DNA from: an uncultured Streptococcus sp. | GTDB lineage: Bacteria; Bacillota; Bacilli; Lactobacillales; Streptococcaceae | Assembly (NCBI RefSeq): GCF_905372115.1 | Contig: NZ_CAJPNR010000051.1 | Span: 1 to 13,784 of the forward strand | Length of the DNA stretch: 13,784 nt | Direction: 5' to 3' | Part shown: one piece after another, positions 1 through 7,087 of the stretch | Numbering within the stretch: the stretch's first letter is position 1 | Layout of the letters: each line of letters starts with the position of its first letter | Position numbers and translations under genes: made by a program | Notes under the pieces: model-generated | Databases searched by the model: none | Told to the model about the DNA's origin: nothing | What the model saw: the letters and a program-made list of their open reading frames with translations, nothing else

Positions 1-6
1 TTTGAA

Positions 7-17
7 TGTGATATAAT
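7..17 (+). promoter_or_regulatory. Extended -10 promoter for the rsmH-ftsL-pbp2X-mraY cluster
   Basis: A TnTGnTATAAT box is visible, with TG at 9-10 and TATAAT at 12-17. Any -35 element lies left of the window. Standard spacing places the transcription start near position 24, only 0-3 bases before the rsmH start codon at 27. This would make the mRNA leaderless or almost so. An upstream promoter reading through from outside the window cannot be excluded. Confidence 0.6.
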
Positions 18-26
18 AAGTAAGAT

Positions 27-977
27 ATGACAAACGAATTTCATCACATTACGGTTCTTCTTCATGAAACGGTTGACCAGCTGGCTGTTAAGCCTGACGG
101 CATCTATGTCGATGCGACCCTTGGGGGTGCTGGTCACAGCGAATATCTTTTGAGTCAGCTCGGAGATGAGGGGCATCTTTATGCCTTTGATCAGGACCAG
201 ACAGCTATTGACAATGCTAAAAAGCGCCTGGCTCCTTATGTAGAGCGGGGGATGGTGACCTTTATCAAGGACAATTTCCGCCACCTCAAGAGCCGTTTGC
301 AAGAAGCTGGTGTGGAAGAAATTGATGGGATTTGTTATGACTTAGGTGTTTCCAGCCCTCAGCTGGATCAGCGTGAGCGTGGTTTTTCCTATAAACAGGA
401 TGCGCCTTTGGATATGCGCATGAATCGCGAGGCAGCCTTGACAGCTTTTGAGGTTGTCAATCATTATAGCTATCAGGATTTGGTAAGAATCTTTTTTAAA
501 TATGGCGAAGACAAGTTTTCTAAGCAGATTGCTCGCAAGATTGAGCAGGCTAGAAGTATCAAGCCTATTGAAACAACGACAGAACTGGCCGAAATTATCA
601 AGTCGGCTAAGCCAGCTAAGGAGCTGAAGAAGAAAGGGCACCCAGCCAAGCAGATTTTTCAGGCCATTCGGATTGAGGTCAATGATGAGCTGGGAGCGGC
701 GGATGAGTCTATTCAGCAAGCTATTGATTTGCTGGCAGTGGACGGCCGGATTGCGGTCATTACTTTTCATTCGCTGGAAGACCGCCTGACCAAGCAGCTT
801 TTCAAGGAGGCGTCTACAGTGGATGTTCCCAAGGGCTTACCTTTCATCCCAGATGAACTGCAGCCTAAGCTGGAGCTGGTCAGCCGTAAACCAATTTTAC
901 CAAGCAAAGAAGAATTAGAAAGCAATAACCGGGCTCATTCCGCCAAGCTGCGCGTGGCCCGTAAGATACACAAGTGA
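27..977 (+). CDS. rsmH: 16S rRNA (cytosine-1402 N4)-methyltransferase RsmH (MraW)
   Basis: This cytoplasmic enzyme uses S-adenosylmethionine to methylate N4 of C1402 in 16S rRNA, in the ribosomal P site. The 316-residue length is normal for the family. The SAM-binding loop GGAGHS is at residues 33-38 and the acidic FDQD motif at 54-57. Other family signatures are YDLGVSSPQLD near 109-119, the KKKGHPAKQIFQAIRIEVN block near 200-218, and ITFHSLEDR near 246-254. The start at 27 is forced: the in-frame codon at 21-23 is TAA and the N-terminus MTNEFHHITVLLHE is family-typical. No Shine-Dalgarno sequence precedes it, and a -10 box ends at 17. It is the first visible gene of the division cluster, and its stop codon overlaps the ftsL ribosome binding site. 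Function is assigned from the family; I am very sure of identity. Confidence 0.97.
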   Translation: MTNEFHHITVLLHETVDQLAVKPDGIYVDATLGGAGHSEYLLSQLGDEGHLYAFDQDQTAIDNAKKRLAPYVERGMVTFIKDNFRHLKSRLQEAGVEEIDGICYDLGVSSPQLDQRERGFSYKQDAPLDMRMNREAALTAFEVVNHYSYQDLVRIFFKYGEDKFSKQIARKIEQARSIKPIETTTELAEIIKSAKPAKELKKKGHPAKQIFQAIRIEVNDELGAADESIQQAIDLLAVDGRIAVITFHSLEDRLTKQLFKEASTVDVPKGLPFIPDELQPKLELVSRKPILPSKEELESNNRAHSAKLRVARKIHK

Positions 978-984
978 GGAAGAA

Positions 985-1308
985 ATGTCAGAAAAAAGAC
1001 CAAACCCGCTTCAAGATCAGATGAGAAAATTTTCCCGAGTTGAGAAGGCTTTTTACGGATCTATCGTTTTGACGGCCATTATTTTAGCAGTCAGCATCAT
1101 CTTTATGCAGACCAAGCTATTGCAAGTGGATCGGGATTTGACAGAAGTCAATACACAGATTGAAGCGGAGCAGACAGAGCTAGCCGACATCAAGCAGGAA
1201 GTCAATGAACTGACCCGCTATGAAAGACTGTCTCAGTTAGCCAGCTCTCAGGATATGAAACTCCAGAAGGGAAATCGTAAAACAGTGAGTTCAACGGATG
1301 AAGAATAG
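985..1308 (+). CDS. ftsL: Cell division protein FtsL
   Basis: This is a small bitopic membrane protein of the divisome. With FtsB/DivIC and FtsQ/DivIB it helps activate septal peptidoglycan synthesis. The 107 residues show a short basic cytoplasmic tail, one hydrophobic segment at about 23-41, and an extracellular glutamate/glutamine-rich stretch at about 45-87 with the heptad look of a coiled coil. FtsL sequences are poorly conserved, so the call rests on size, this topology and the position between rsmH and pbp2X, which is the streptococcal arrangement. GAGGA at 976-980, overlapping the rsmH stop, lies 4 bases before the ATG. The 3' end overlaps pbp2X by 11 bases, suggesting coupled translation of the two interacting division proteins. 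Confidence 0.92.
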   Translation: MSEKRPNPLQDQMRKFSRVEKAFYGSIVLTAIILAVSIIFMQTKLLQVDRDLTEVNTQIEAEQTELADIKQEVNELTRYERLSQLASSQDMKLQKGNRKTVSSTDEE

Positions 1309-3586
1309 AATTTTTGAAAGAATTAAAAAATACGCCCTGAAAAATAGGCAAACCCCTGAATACAATCGGCGGCAAGTGGGAAAGAGCATGAGCATCTTAG
1401 CTATCTTTCTCTTTTTCGTTTTCTTGATTAATTTTGCCATCATTATCGGGACAGATCAGAAGTTCGGGGTTAATCTATCAAAGGGTGCAGAAGTAGTACA
1501 TCAAAAGACGGTCACAGTCGCTGCCCGGCGGGGAACAATCTATGACCGAAATGGAGTTCCCATTGCAGAGGATGCCACGACCTATAATGTCTATGCCATT
1601 ATTGACAAGAGTTACAAGTCAGCTACTGGCAAGATTCTCTACGTAGAAGAATCCCAGTATGATAAGGTGGCAGAGATTTTCAATCAATACCTAGAGTTGG
1701 ATAAGGACTACGTCAAAACTCAGCTGGCTCAGAAAAATCTCAAGCAGGTTTCCTTCGGGGCACAGGGTAATGGCATTACCTACAGTAATATGAATGCTAT
1801 GCGGGAAGCCTTTGAAGCTGCTGGTATTGAAGGGATTGACTTTACTACCAGTCCTAACCGCAGTTATAATAACGGCGTGTTTGCCTCCCAGTTTATTGGT
1901 CTTGCTCAGCTGCAAGAGGATAAGGAAGGTAATAAGACGCTGAAAGGAACTTCTGGCATGGAGCAGGCTCTGGATAGGGTTCTTGCTGGTCAGAATGGGA
2001 TTGTGACCTACGAAAAAGACCGAAATGGTAATGTTGTGCCTGGGTCAGAAAAGGTCTCTGTACAGGCAGAGGATGGTAAGGATGTCTATACAACGCTGTC
2101 GGCTGATTTGCAAACCTACCTAGAAACGCGGATGAACGCCTTTCAGGAAAAGGTTAAAGGCAAGTTTGTCAATGCAACCTTGGTCAGTGCCAAGACCGGT
2201 GAAATCCTAGCTACCTCTCAAAGGCCGACCTATAATGCCGATACCAAGGAAGGCTTGAATGAGAAAAATCTGGGCAACTGGAACACCATGCTCTATCAAG
2301 GTCAGTATGAGCCTGGATCTACCATGAAGGTTATGACCCTGGCTTCAGCTATTGATAATGGCAGCTTTAATCCTAACGATACCTATGACAGCAGAGAATA
2401 CAAAGTCATGGATGCGACCATTCGGGACTGGAATGTCAACATGGGGATTTCGGAAGGGGAAACCCTGACCTTTGCCCAAGGATTTACCTATTCCAGTAAC
2501 GTCGGTATGACCATTCTGGAGCAGAAGATGGGCAATGACAAGTGGCTGGACTACTTGAGTAAGTTTAAGTTTGGCCTGCCGACCCGCTTTGGGATGGGCA
2601 ATGAAACCTATGGCTCCCTGCCAGGTGATAATTATGTTACGATTGCCATGAGTTCTTTCGGTCAAGGGATTGGTGTGACTCAGGTGCAGATGCTGCGTGC
2701 CTTCTCATCTGTAGCCAATGATGGTGTTATGGTAGAGCCTAAGTTTATCAATGCTATCCATGATCCTAAAACCAATACAGCTCGTAAGACAGCGACAGAA
2801 ATTATCGGAAATCCTGTATCAGAAAAAGCAGCTCAAACCACTCGGGATTATATGGTTCAAGTCGGAACAGACGCCTACCACGGAACCCTGAATGTCGGTG
2901 GAGAACCCGTCATTCAAGTGGCTGGTCAGAATGTAGCTGTTAAGTCAGGGACCGCTCAGATTGCTTCTGAAAATGGTTATCTAGAGGGTGAGAACGACTA
3001 TATCTACTCGGTTGTTGCCATGACGCCAGCAGAAAATCCTGAATTTATCATGTATGTGACAGTTCAGCAGCCTGAGGAAAAATTCCAGCCAATATTCTGG
3101 CAGGAAGTGGTCAATCCGGTCTTGGAAGAAGCAGTCGCTCTCAAAGACAGCCTTAATCTGACAACGGAGGCAACTCCAGCTCTTGAAACAGTCACTGAAG
3201 AAACCAGCTATAAAATGCCATCCGTAGAAAAACTGACCAAGCAACTAGGTCTGAAAAATCAAATCAGCCCTGGTGGTCTGGCAGATGAATTGCGCCGCAA
3301 CCTAGTCCAGCCAATTGTACTAGGCACAGGTGGCAAGATTAAAAAAGTATCTGTCAAAGAAGGTAAAAATCTTAAGGCCAATCAACAGGTTTTGATTTTG
3401 TCAGATGATTTAGAAAGTCTGCCTGATATGTACGGCTGGACCAAGGCAAATGTCGAACGTTTTGCCAAGTGGCAGGACATTGAAGTCACTTTCAAAGGAG
3501 AGGGCTCTAAGGTCGTCAAGCAGAGCGAGAAGACCAATACTTCGCTGAAAAATCTCAAGAAAATAACAATTACAATGGGAGACTAA
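1298..3586 (+). CDS. pbp2X: Penicillin-binding protein 2X, septal D,D-transpeptidase
   Basis: This class B penicillin-binding protein crosslinks septal peptidoglycan, works with FtsW, and is a primary beta-lactam target in streptococci. The order is: cytoplasmic basic tail, membrane anchor at about 31-51, dimerisation domain starting near RRGTIYDRNG (78-86), transpeptidase domain from about 260 to 615, and two PASTA domains at about 640-700 and 703-762. Catalytic motifs are intact: STMK 341-344 (nucleophile S341), SSN 399-401 and KSGT 549-552. Y398 and V548 sit directly beside the second and third motifs, where I recall histidine and leucine in susceptible pneumococcus. The 762 residues exceed the roughly 750 of pneumococcal PBP2X, partly through an extra segment near 644-655 before the first PASTA domain. 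The ATG at 1298 overlaps ftsL and has only a weak AGTGAG behind it, but it aligns with the family N-terminus. Confidence 0.97.
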   Translation: MKNRIFERIKKYALKNRQTPEYNRRQVGKSMSILAIFLFFVFLINFAIIIGTDQKFGVNLSKGAEVVHQKTVTVAARRGTIYDRNGVPIAEDATTYNVYAIIDKSYKSATGKILYVEESQYDKVAEIFNQYLELDKDYVKTQLAQKNLKQVSFGAQGNGITYSNMNAMREAFEAAGIEGIDFTTSPNRSYNNGVFASQFIGLAQLQEDKEGNKTLKGTSGMEQALDRVLAGQNGIVTYEKDRNGNVVPGSEKVSVQAEDGKDVYTTLSADLQTYLETRMNAFQEKVKGKFVNATLVSAKTGEILATSQRPTYNADTKEGLNEKNLGNWNTMLYQGQYEPGSTMKVMTLASAIDNGSFNPNDTYDSREYKVMDATIRDWNVNMGISEGETLTFAQGFTYSSNVGMTILEQKMGNDKWLDYLSKFKFGLPTRFGMGNETYGSLPGDNYVTIAMSSFGQGIGVTQVQMLRAFSSVANDGVMVEPKFINAIHDPKTNTARKTATEIIGNPVSEKAAQTTRDYMVQVGTDAYHGTLNVGGEPVIQVAGQNVAVKSGTAQIASENGYLEGENDYIYSVVAMTPAENPEFIMYVTVQQPEEKFQPIFWQEVVNPVLEEAVALKDSLNLTTEATPALETVTEETSYKMPSVEKLTKQLGLKNQISPGGLADELRRNLVQPIVLGTGGKIKKVSVKEGKNLKANQQVLILSDDLESLPDMYGWTKANVERFAKWQDIEVTFKGEGSKVVKQSEKTNTSLKNLKKITITMGD

Positions 3587-3587
3587 T

Positions 3588-4571
3588 ATGCTTATTGCTC
3601 TTATTGCAGGAATCGTAACTTTTATCCTAACTATCATCGGCATTCCTGCCTTTATTCGTTTTTACCATAAGGCTCGTATCACAGGCCAACAGATGCACGA
3701 AGATGTCAAGCAGCATCAGGCCAAGGCCGGAACACCAACCATGGGTGGTACTGTCTTTCTCTTGACATCTGTTTTGGCCAGCTTTGTTATTGGTCTGTTT
3801 TCGCATCAGCTGTCAAACGGCCTCATCATGATTCTTTTTATCTTGGTCCTGTATGGCGTTGTCGGCTTTTTGGATGATTTCCTTAAGGTGTTTCGTAAGA
3901 TCAACGAGGGTCTAAATCCCAAGCAGAAATTGTTTCTGCAGCTGGTCGGTGGAGTTGTCTTTTACTTCTTCTATAATCAACACGGGGCTGGCGACCAGCT
4001 GAATGTCTTTACCGTTCCTATCCAGCTGGGCTTCCTCTATGTCTTTTTCGTCCTTTTTTGGCTGATTGGCTTCTCCAATGCTGTCAATCTGACGGATGGA
4101 ATTGATGGTTTGGCCAGCATCTCGGTGGTCATTAGCTTGGTGGCCTATGCTTTGATTTCTGTTGAGCAGAAGCGTTTTGATATTCTGATTGTCATCATTA
4201 GCATGATTGGCGGCTTGCTAGGCTTTTTTGTCTTCAACCATAAGCCCGCTAAAATCTTCATGGGGGATGTGGGAAGCCTGGCTTTGGGCGGTATGCTGGC
4301 TGCTATCTCCATTTCCCTTCACCAAGAATGGACCCTGCTCTTGATTGGTATCGTCTATGTGTTTGAAACAACCTCTGTCATGATGCAGGTGACCTACTTC
4401 AAGCTGACTGGCGGTAAGCGGATTTTCCGGATGACCCCGGTTCATCACCACTTTGAGCTGGGTGGCCTAACTGGCCACGGCAAGGAGTGGAGCGAATGGA
4501 AGGTCGATTTCTTCTTCTGGGGAATCGGTATCGTGGGCAGTCTTTTGACCCTAGCTATCCTATATCTATAG
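3588..4571 (+). CDS. mraY: Phospho-N-acetylmuramoyl-pentapeptide transferase MraY
   Basis: This integral membrane enzyme transfers phospho-MurNAc-pentapeptide from UDP to undecaprenyl phosphate, making lipid I, the first membrane step of peptidoglycan synthesis. The protein has 327 residues and about ten hydrophobic segments. Magnesium and catalytic motifs are present: LDD at 95-97, NLTDGIDG at 167-174, GDVGS at 226-230 and the PVHHHFE loop at 284-290. It starts one base after the pbp2X stop, with GGGAGA at 3577-3582 inside the end of pbp2X serving as ribosome binding site. It is the last gene of the cluster, ending just before a hairpin terminator. In contrast to the classical large dcw cluster, no mur ligase or ftsW gene follows; this split arrangement is normal for streptococci. 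Confidence 0.97.
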   Translation: MLIALIAGIVTFILTIIGIPAFIRFYHKARITGQQMHEDVKQHQAKAGTPTMGGTVFLLTSVLASFVIGLFSHQLSNGLIMILFILVLYGVVGFLDDFLKVFRKINEGLNPKQKLFLQLVGGVVFYFFYNQHGAGDQLNVFTVPIQLGFLYVFFVLFWLIGFSNAVNLTDGIDGLASISVVISLVAYALISVEQKRFDILIVIISMIGGLLGFFVFNHKPAKIFMGDVGSLALGGMLAAISISLHQEWTLLLIGIVYVFETTSVMMQVTYFKLTGGKRIFRMTPVHHHFELGGLTGHGKEWSEWKVDFFFWGIGIVGSLLTLAILYL

Positions 4572-4575
4572 CAAG

Positions 4576-4600
4576 AAGCGAGTCTCTGGCTCGCTTTTCT
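4576..4600 (+). terminator. Rho-independent terminator after mraY
   Basis: AAGCGAG at 4576-4582 pairs perfectly with CTCGCTT at 4590-4596 around a 7-base loop, followed by a short T run (4595-4598). It begins 5 bases past the mraY stop and closes the division cluster. Confidence 0.85.
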
Positions 4601-4637
4601 GCTTCTTAGATTTGAGGGTAAGCAGGATGGTTATTTT

Positions 4638-4648
4638 TTTGGTATAAT
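4638..4648 (+). promoter_or_regulatory. Extended -10 promoter for the DEAD-box helicase gene
   Basis: TG at 4640-4641 and a perfect TATAAT at 4643-4648 form a TnTGnTATAAT box in a T-rich stretch. No -35 hexamer with good spacing is visible, as is common with extended -10 promoters. The predicted start near 4655 leaves a leader of about 21 bases containing AGAGGA (4666-4671). Confidence 0.75.
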
Positions 4649-4675
4649 AGTTAGGATAATAGAATAGAGGACAAG

Positions 4676-6019
4676 ATGAAATTTACAGAATTTAAGTTTA
4701 AAGATTATATTCAGGAAGCGCTCAGGGATCTGAACTTCGTTGAAGCGACTCCAGTCCAAGAGAAGCTGATTCCAGTGGTATTGTCAGGCCGGGATTTGGT
4801 TGGCGAGTCTAAGACAGGCTCTGGTAAAACCCACACGTTTTTGCTGCCGATCTTTCAAATGCTGGATGAGGAAGCAGACAGCGTGCAGGCTGTTATTACA
4901 GCCCCAAGTCGAGAGCTGGCAGCACAGATTTTTCAGGCGGCTCGGCAGTTAGCTAGCTTTTCTGAAAAGGAGATTCGGGTGGCCAACTATGTCGGTGGGA
5001 CAGACAAGGCTCGCCAAATTGGGAAGTTAGAGTCCAGTCAGCCTCATATCGTCATCGGAACGCCGGGGCGGATTTATGACTTGGTAGAGTCTGGCGATTT
5101 GGCCATTCACAAGGCCAAGACCTTTGTCGTTGACGAGGCAGATATGACACTGGACATGGGCTTTTTGGCGACGGTTGATAAGATTGCAGGCCGGCTGCCA
5201 AAAGACCTGCAGTTTCTCGTTTTTTCAGCGACCATTCCACAGAAGCTCCAGCCTTTTTTGAAAAAATACCTGTCTAATCCAGTGATTGAGCAGATTAAGA
5301 CCAAGACGGTCATTGCGGACACCATTGAAAACTGGCTCCTATCAACCAAGGGTAGAGACAAGAATGCCCAGATTTATCAAATCAGTCAGCTCCTACAGCC
5401 TTATCTGGCTATGATTTTCGTTAATACCAAGACGAGGGCAGATGAGCTGCACAGCTATCTGACAGCTCAAGGGCTCAAAGTTGCTAAAATTCATGGCGAT
5501 ATTGCTCCGCGGGAGCGCAAGCGTATCATGAATCAGGTCAAAAATCTGGATTTTGAGTACATTGTCGCTACTGACTTGGCCGCGCGGGGGATTGATATCG
5601 AAGGTGTCAGTCATGTTATCAACGATGCCATTCCTCAGGACTTGTCTTTCTTTGTCCATCGGGTAGGCCGCACCGGCCGTAATGGTCTTCCCGGCACAGC
5701 CATTACCCTCTACCAGCCGAGTGACGACTCAGATATTCGGGAGTTGGAAAAGATGGGGATTAAGTTCGTTCCCAAGATGATAAAAGATGATGAGTTTCAG
5801 GATACCTACGACCGAGACCGTCGGGCCAATCGGGAAAAGAGCCGGGAGAAGCTGGATACGGAAATGCTGGGGCTGGTCAAGAAGAAAAAGAAAAAAATCA
5901 AACCAGGCTACAAGAAAAAAATTCAGTGGGCGGTGAACGAGAAGCGCCGCAAGACTAAGCGAGCAGAGAATCGTGCACGTGGTCGAGCAGAGCGTAAGGC
6001 TAAGCGTCAAACCTTTTAG
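4676..6019 (+). CDS. cshB: DEAD-box ATP-dependent RNA helicase, CshB-like
   Basis: This is a cytoplasmic RNA helicase that should remodel RNA structure in ribosome assembly, RNA decay or cold adaptation. All core motifs are present over 447 residues: Q motif around ATPVQ (24-28), Walker A TGSGKT (47-52), APSRELA (76-82), TPGR (129-132), DEAD (153-156), SAT (184-186), ATDLAARGIDI (298-308) and HRVGRTGR (328-335). The tail from about 375 on is extremely basic, with six consecutive lysines at 402-407, and probably gives non-specific RNA binding. Length and tail resemble Bacillus CshB more than the longer CshA; the helicase assignment is certain but the subfamily symbol is inferred. AGAGGA lies 4 bases before the ATG. 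The gene has its own promoter and terminators, so it appears monocistronic. Confidence 0.9.
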   Translation: MKFTEFKFKDYIQEALRDLNFVEATPVQEKLIPVVLSGRDLVGESKTGSGKTHTFLLPIFQMLDEEADSVQAVITAPSRELAAQIFQAARQLASFSEKEIRVANYVGGTDKARQIGKLESSQPHIVIGTPGRIYDLVESGDLAIHKAKTFVVDEADMTLDMGFLATVDKIAGRLPKDLQFLVFSATIPQKLQPFLKKYLSNPVIEQIKTKTVIADTIENWLLSTKGRDKNAQIYQISQLLQPYLAMIFVNTKTRADELHSYLTAQGLKVAKIHGDIAPRERKRIMNQVKNLDFEYIVATDLAARGIDIEGVSHVINDAIPQDLSFFVHRVGRTGRNGLPGTAITLYQPSDDSDIRELEKMGIKFVPKMIKDDEFQDTYDRDRRANREKSREKLDTEMLGLVKKKKKKIKPGYKKKIQWAVNEKRRKTKRAENRARGRAERKAKRQTF

Positions 6020-6021
6020 TG

Positions 6022-6058
6022 ATATACTTTTCTTATCGCTGTGATAAGAAAAATATAT
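6022..6058. repeat. Inverted repeat (first of two hairpins after the helicase gene)
   Basis: TTTTCTTATC at 6028-6037 pairs perfectly with GATAAGAAAA at 6043-6052 around a 5-base loop. The stem extends by five more A/T pairs (6022-6026 with 6054-6058) beyond one mismatch. No good T run follows on the + strand, so it is a poor classical terminator. It could protect the helicase mRNA 3' end or assist the terminator behind it. Confidence 0.7.
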
Positions 6059-6080
6059 TAGTCTTTGTGAGATAGATATG

Positions 6081-6110
6081 ATAGACTAGTGAAACTAGTC
6101 TATTTTTATA
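6081..6110 (+). terminator. Rho-independent terminator of the helicase unit
   Basis: ATAGACTAGT at 6081-6090 pairs perfectly with ACTAGTCTAT at 6094-6103 around a GAA loop (or nine pairs with a five-base loop), followed by TTTTTATATT-type sequence. It separates the helicase gene from the transporter genes. Confidence 0.85.
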
Positions 6111-6221
6111 TTGGGCTTAGTGCGGTCTGTTTGGTATTTGGATACATAATATTTGCACAGACTGCTCATATTTTAATTGTCAAAAAGGCCATAGCTTGCT
6201 AGTCCAAGCGGAGCAAATTCT

Positions 6222-6249
6222 TTGTTTTGTTCCAGAATTGTGTTAAAAT
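6222..6249 (+). promoter_or_regulatory. Promoter of the amino-acid ABC transporter operon
   Basis: TTGTTT at 6222-6227 and TAAAAT at 6244-6249 are separated by 16 bases, with an extended TG at 6241-6242. The predicted start is near 6256. This promoter overlaps an in-frame upstream ATG at 6227, which argues that the permease starts at 6278 instead. Upstream, 6104-6221 contains only a weak inverted repeat (GTCTGT 6125-6130 with ACAGAC 6157-6162). Confidence 0.7.
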
Positions 6250-6277
6250 ATTTCATTATCAAGAAAAGGAAGTAATA

Positions 6278-7087
6278 ATGGTGGTTACAACTTATCTTCT
6301 GACAACTGGTTGGTATGAGGAGTTCCTCAAGTTCATTCCAGATGGTAAATTATTTAGTTTAAGGGCTGTTTTTGAGGCTATTCCCGGCATTTTGCAAAAT
6401 CTGCCAATCACCCTTCTTTTGACGGTGGGTGGTGCAGTCTTTGGTATTCTTCTTGCCATGGTTTTTGCTATCGTCAAGATTAATCGGGTTAAAGTCCTGT
6501 ATCCGATTCAGGCTTTCTTTGTCAGCTTTCTGAGAGGAACACCTCTGCTGGTCCAGCTCATGCTGACTTATTTTGGGATTCCTTTGTTGCTCAAGGCCAT
6601 CAACCAGCAGTATGGCACAAGTTTTAATATCAATGATATTCCAGCATCTGTCTTTGCGATTGTTGCCTTTGCTTTCAACGAAGCGGCTTATGCCAGTGAG
6701 ACCATCCGGGCAGCAATCTTGTCCGTGGATCCGGGAGAAATTGAGGCTGCTCGCAGCTTAGGGATGACCAACAAGCAGGTTTATATGCGTGTCATTATCC
6801 CCAATGCAGCAGTAGTGGCGACACCTAGTCTGATTAATTCCCTGATTGGCTTGACCAAGGGAACATCTCTGGCCTTTAGTGCTGGTGTAGTGGAAATTTT
6901 TGCCAAGGCGCAGGCTATCGCGGGGGCGGACTACCGTTACTTTGAGCGTTTTATTTCGGTTTCGCTGATTTATTGGGCAGTCAATATTCTCATTGAGCAA
7001 CTTGGCCGCTGGATCGAAAAGATGATGGATATCAAGCAGCCGGATAAATTTGAATCGCTTCAGCAAGCAGAAGGAGAAGGAATCTGA
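6278..7087 (+). CDS. Polar amino-acid ABC transporter permease (HisM family)
   Basis: This is the membrane permease of a type I importer for polar amino acids or a related compound such as cystine; the substrate cannot be read from the sequence. The chosen start gives 269 residues. An earlier in-frame ATG at 6227 lies within the promoter and lacks a ribosome binding site, while AAGGAAG at 6266-6272 sits 5 bases before the ATG at 6278. Hydrophobic segments lie near 40-68, 73-105, 123-137, 178-205 and 226-240. RGTPLLVQL (86-94) is a signature of this permease family, and the EAA loop from E157 (EAARSLGMT) to P176 contacts the ATPase. No extracellular binding-protein domain is fused. It overlaps the downstream ATPase gene by one base (TGATG), so the two are clearly a pair. 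Confidence 0.88.
   Translation: MVVTTYLLTTGWYEEFLKFIPDGKLFSLRAVFEAIPGILQNLPITLLLTVGGAVFGILLAMVFAIVKINRVKVLYPIQAFFVSFLRGTPLLVQLMLTYFGIPLLLKAINQQYGTSFNINDIPASVFAIVAFAFNEAAYASETIRAAILSVDPGEIEAARSLGMTNKQVYMRVIIPNAAVVATPSLINSLIGLTKGTSLAFSAGVVEIFAKAQAIAGADYRYFERFISVSLIYWAVNILIEQLGRWIEKMMDIKQPDKFESLQQAEGEGI

Noticed and set aside
342..770. Long - strand open frame opposite rsmH (142 codons)
   Set aside because: It lies wholly within rsmH, has no ribosome binding site or recognisable domain, and rsmH is a clear family member on the other strand.
6125..6162. Inverted repeat GTCTGT/ACAGAC with a 26-base spacer
   Set aside because: Only six pairs with a long spacer, upstream of the promoter and with no supporting context; likely chance.
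6175..6189. Possible CodY-like box (AATTGTCAAAAAGG) upstream of the transporter promoter
   Set aside because: It has about five mismatches to the AATTTTCNGAAAATT consensus as I recall it, which is too weak to claim.
6227..6277. Upstream in-frame ATG for the permease, adding 17 residues
   Set aside because: It lies between the -35 and -10 of the likely promoter, lacks a ribosome binding site, and the extra residues are not family-like; the ATG at 6278 has AAGGAAG.
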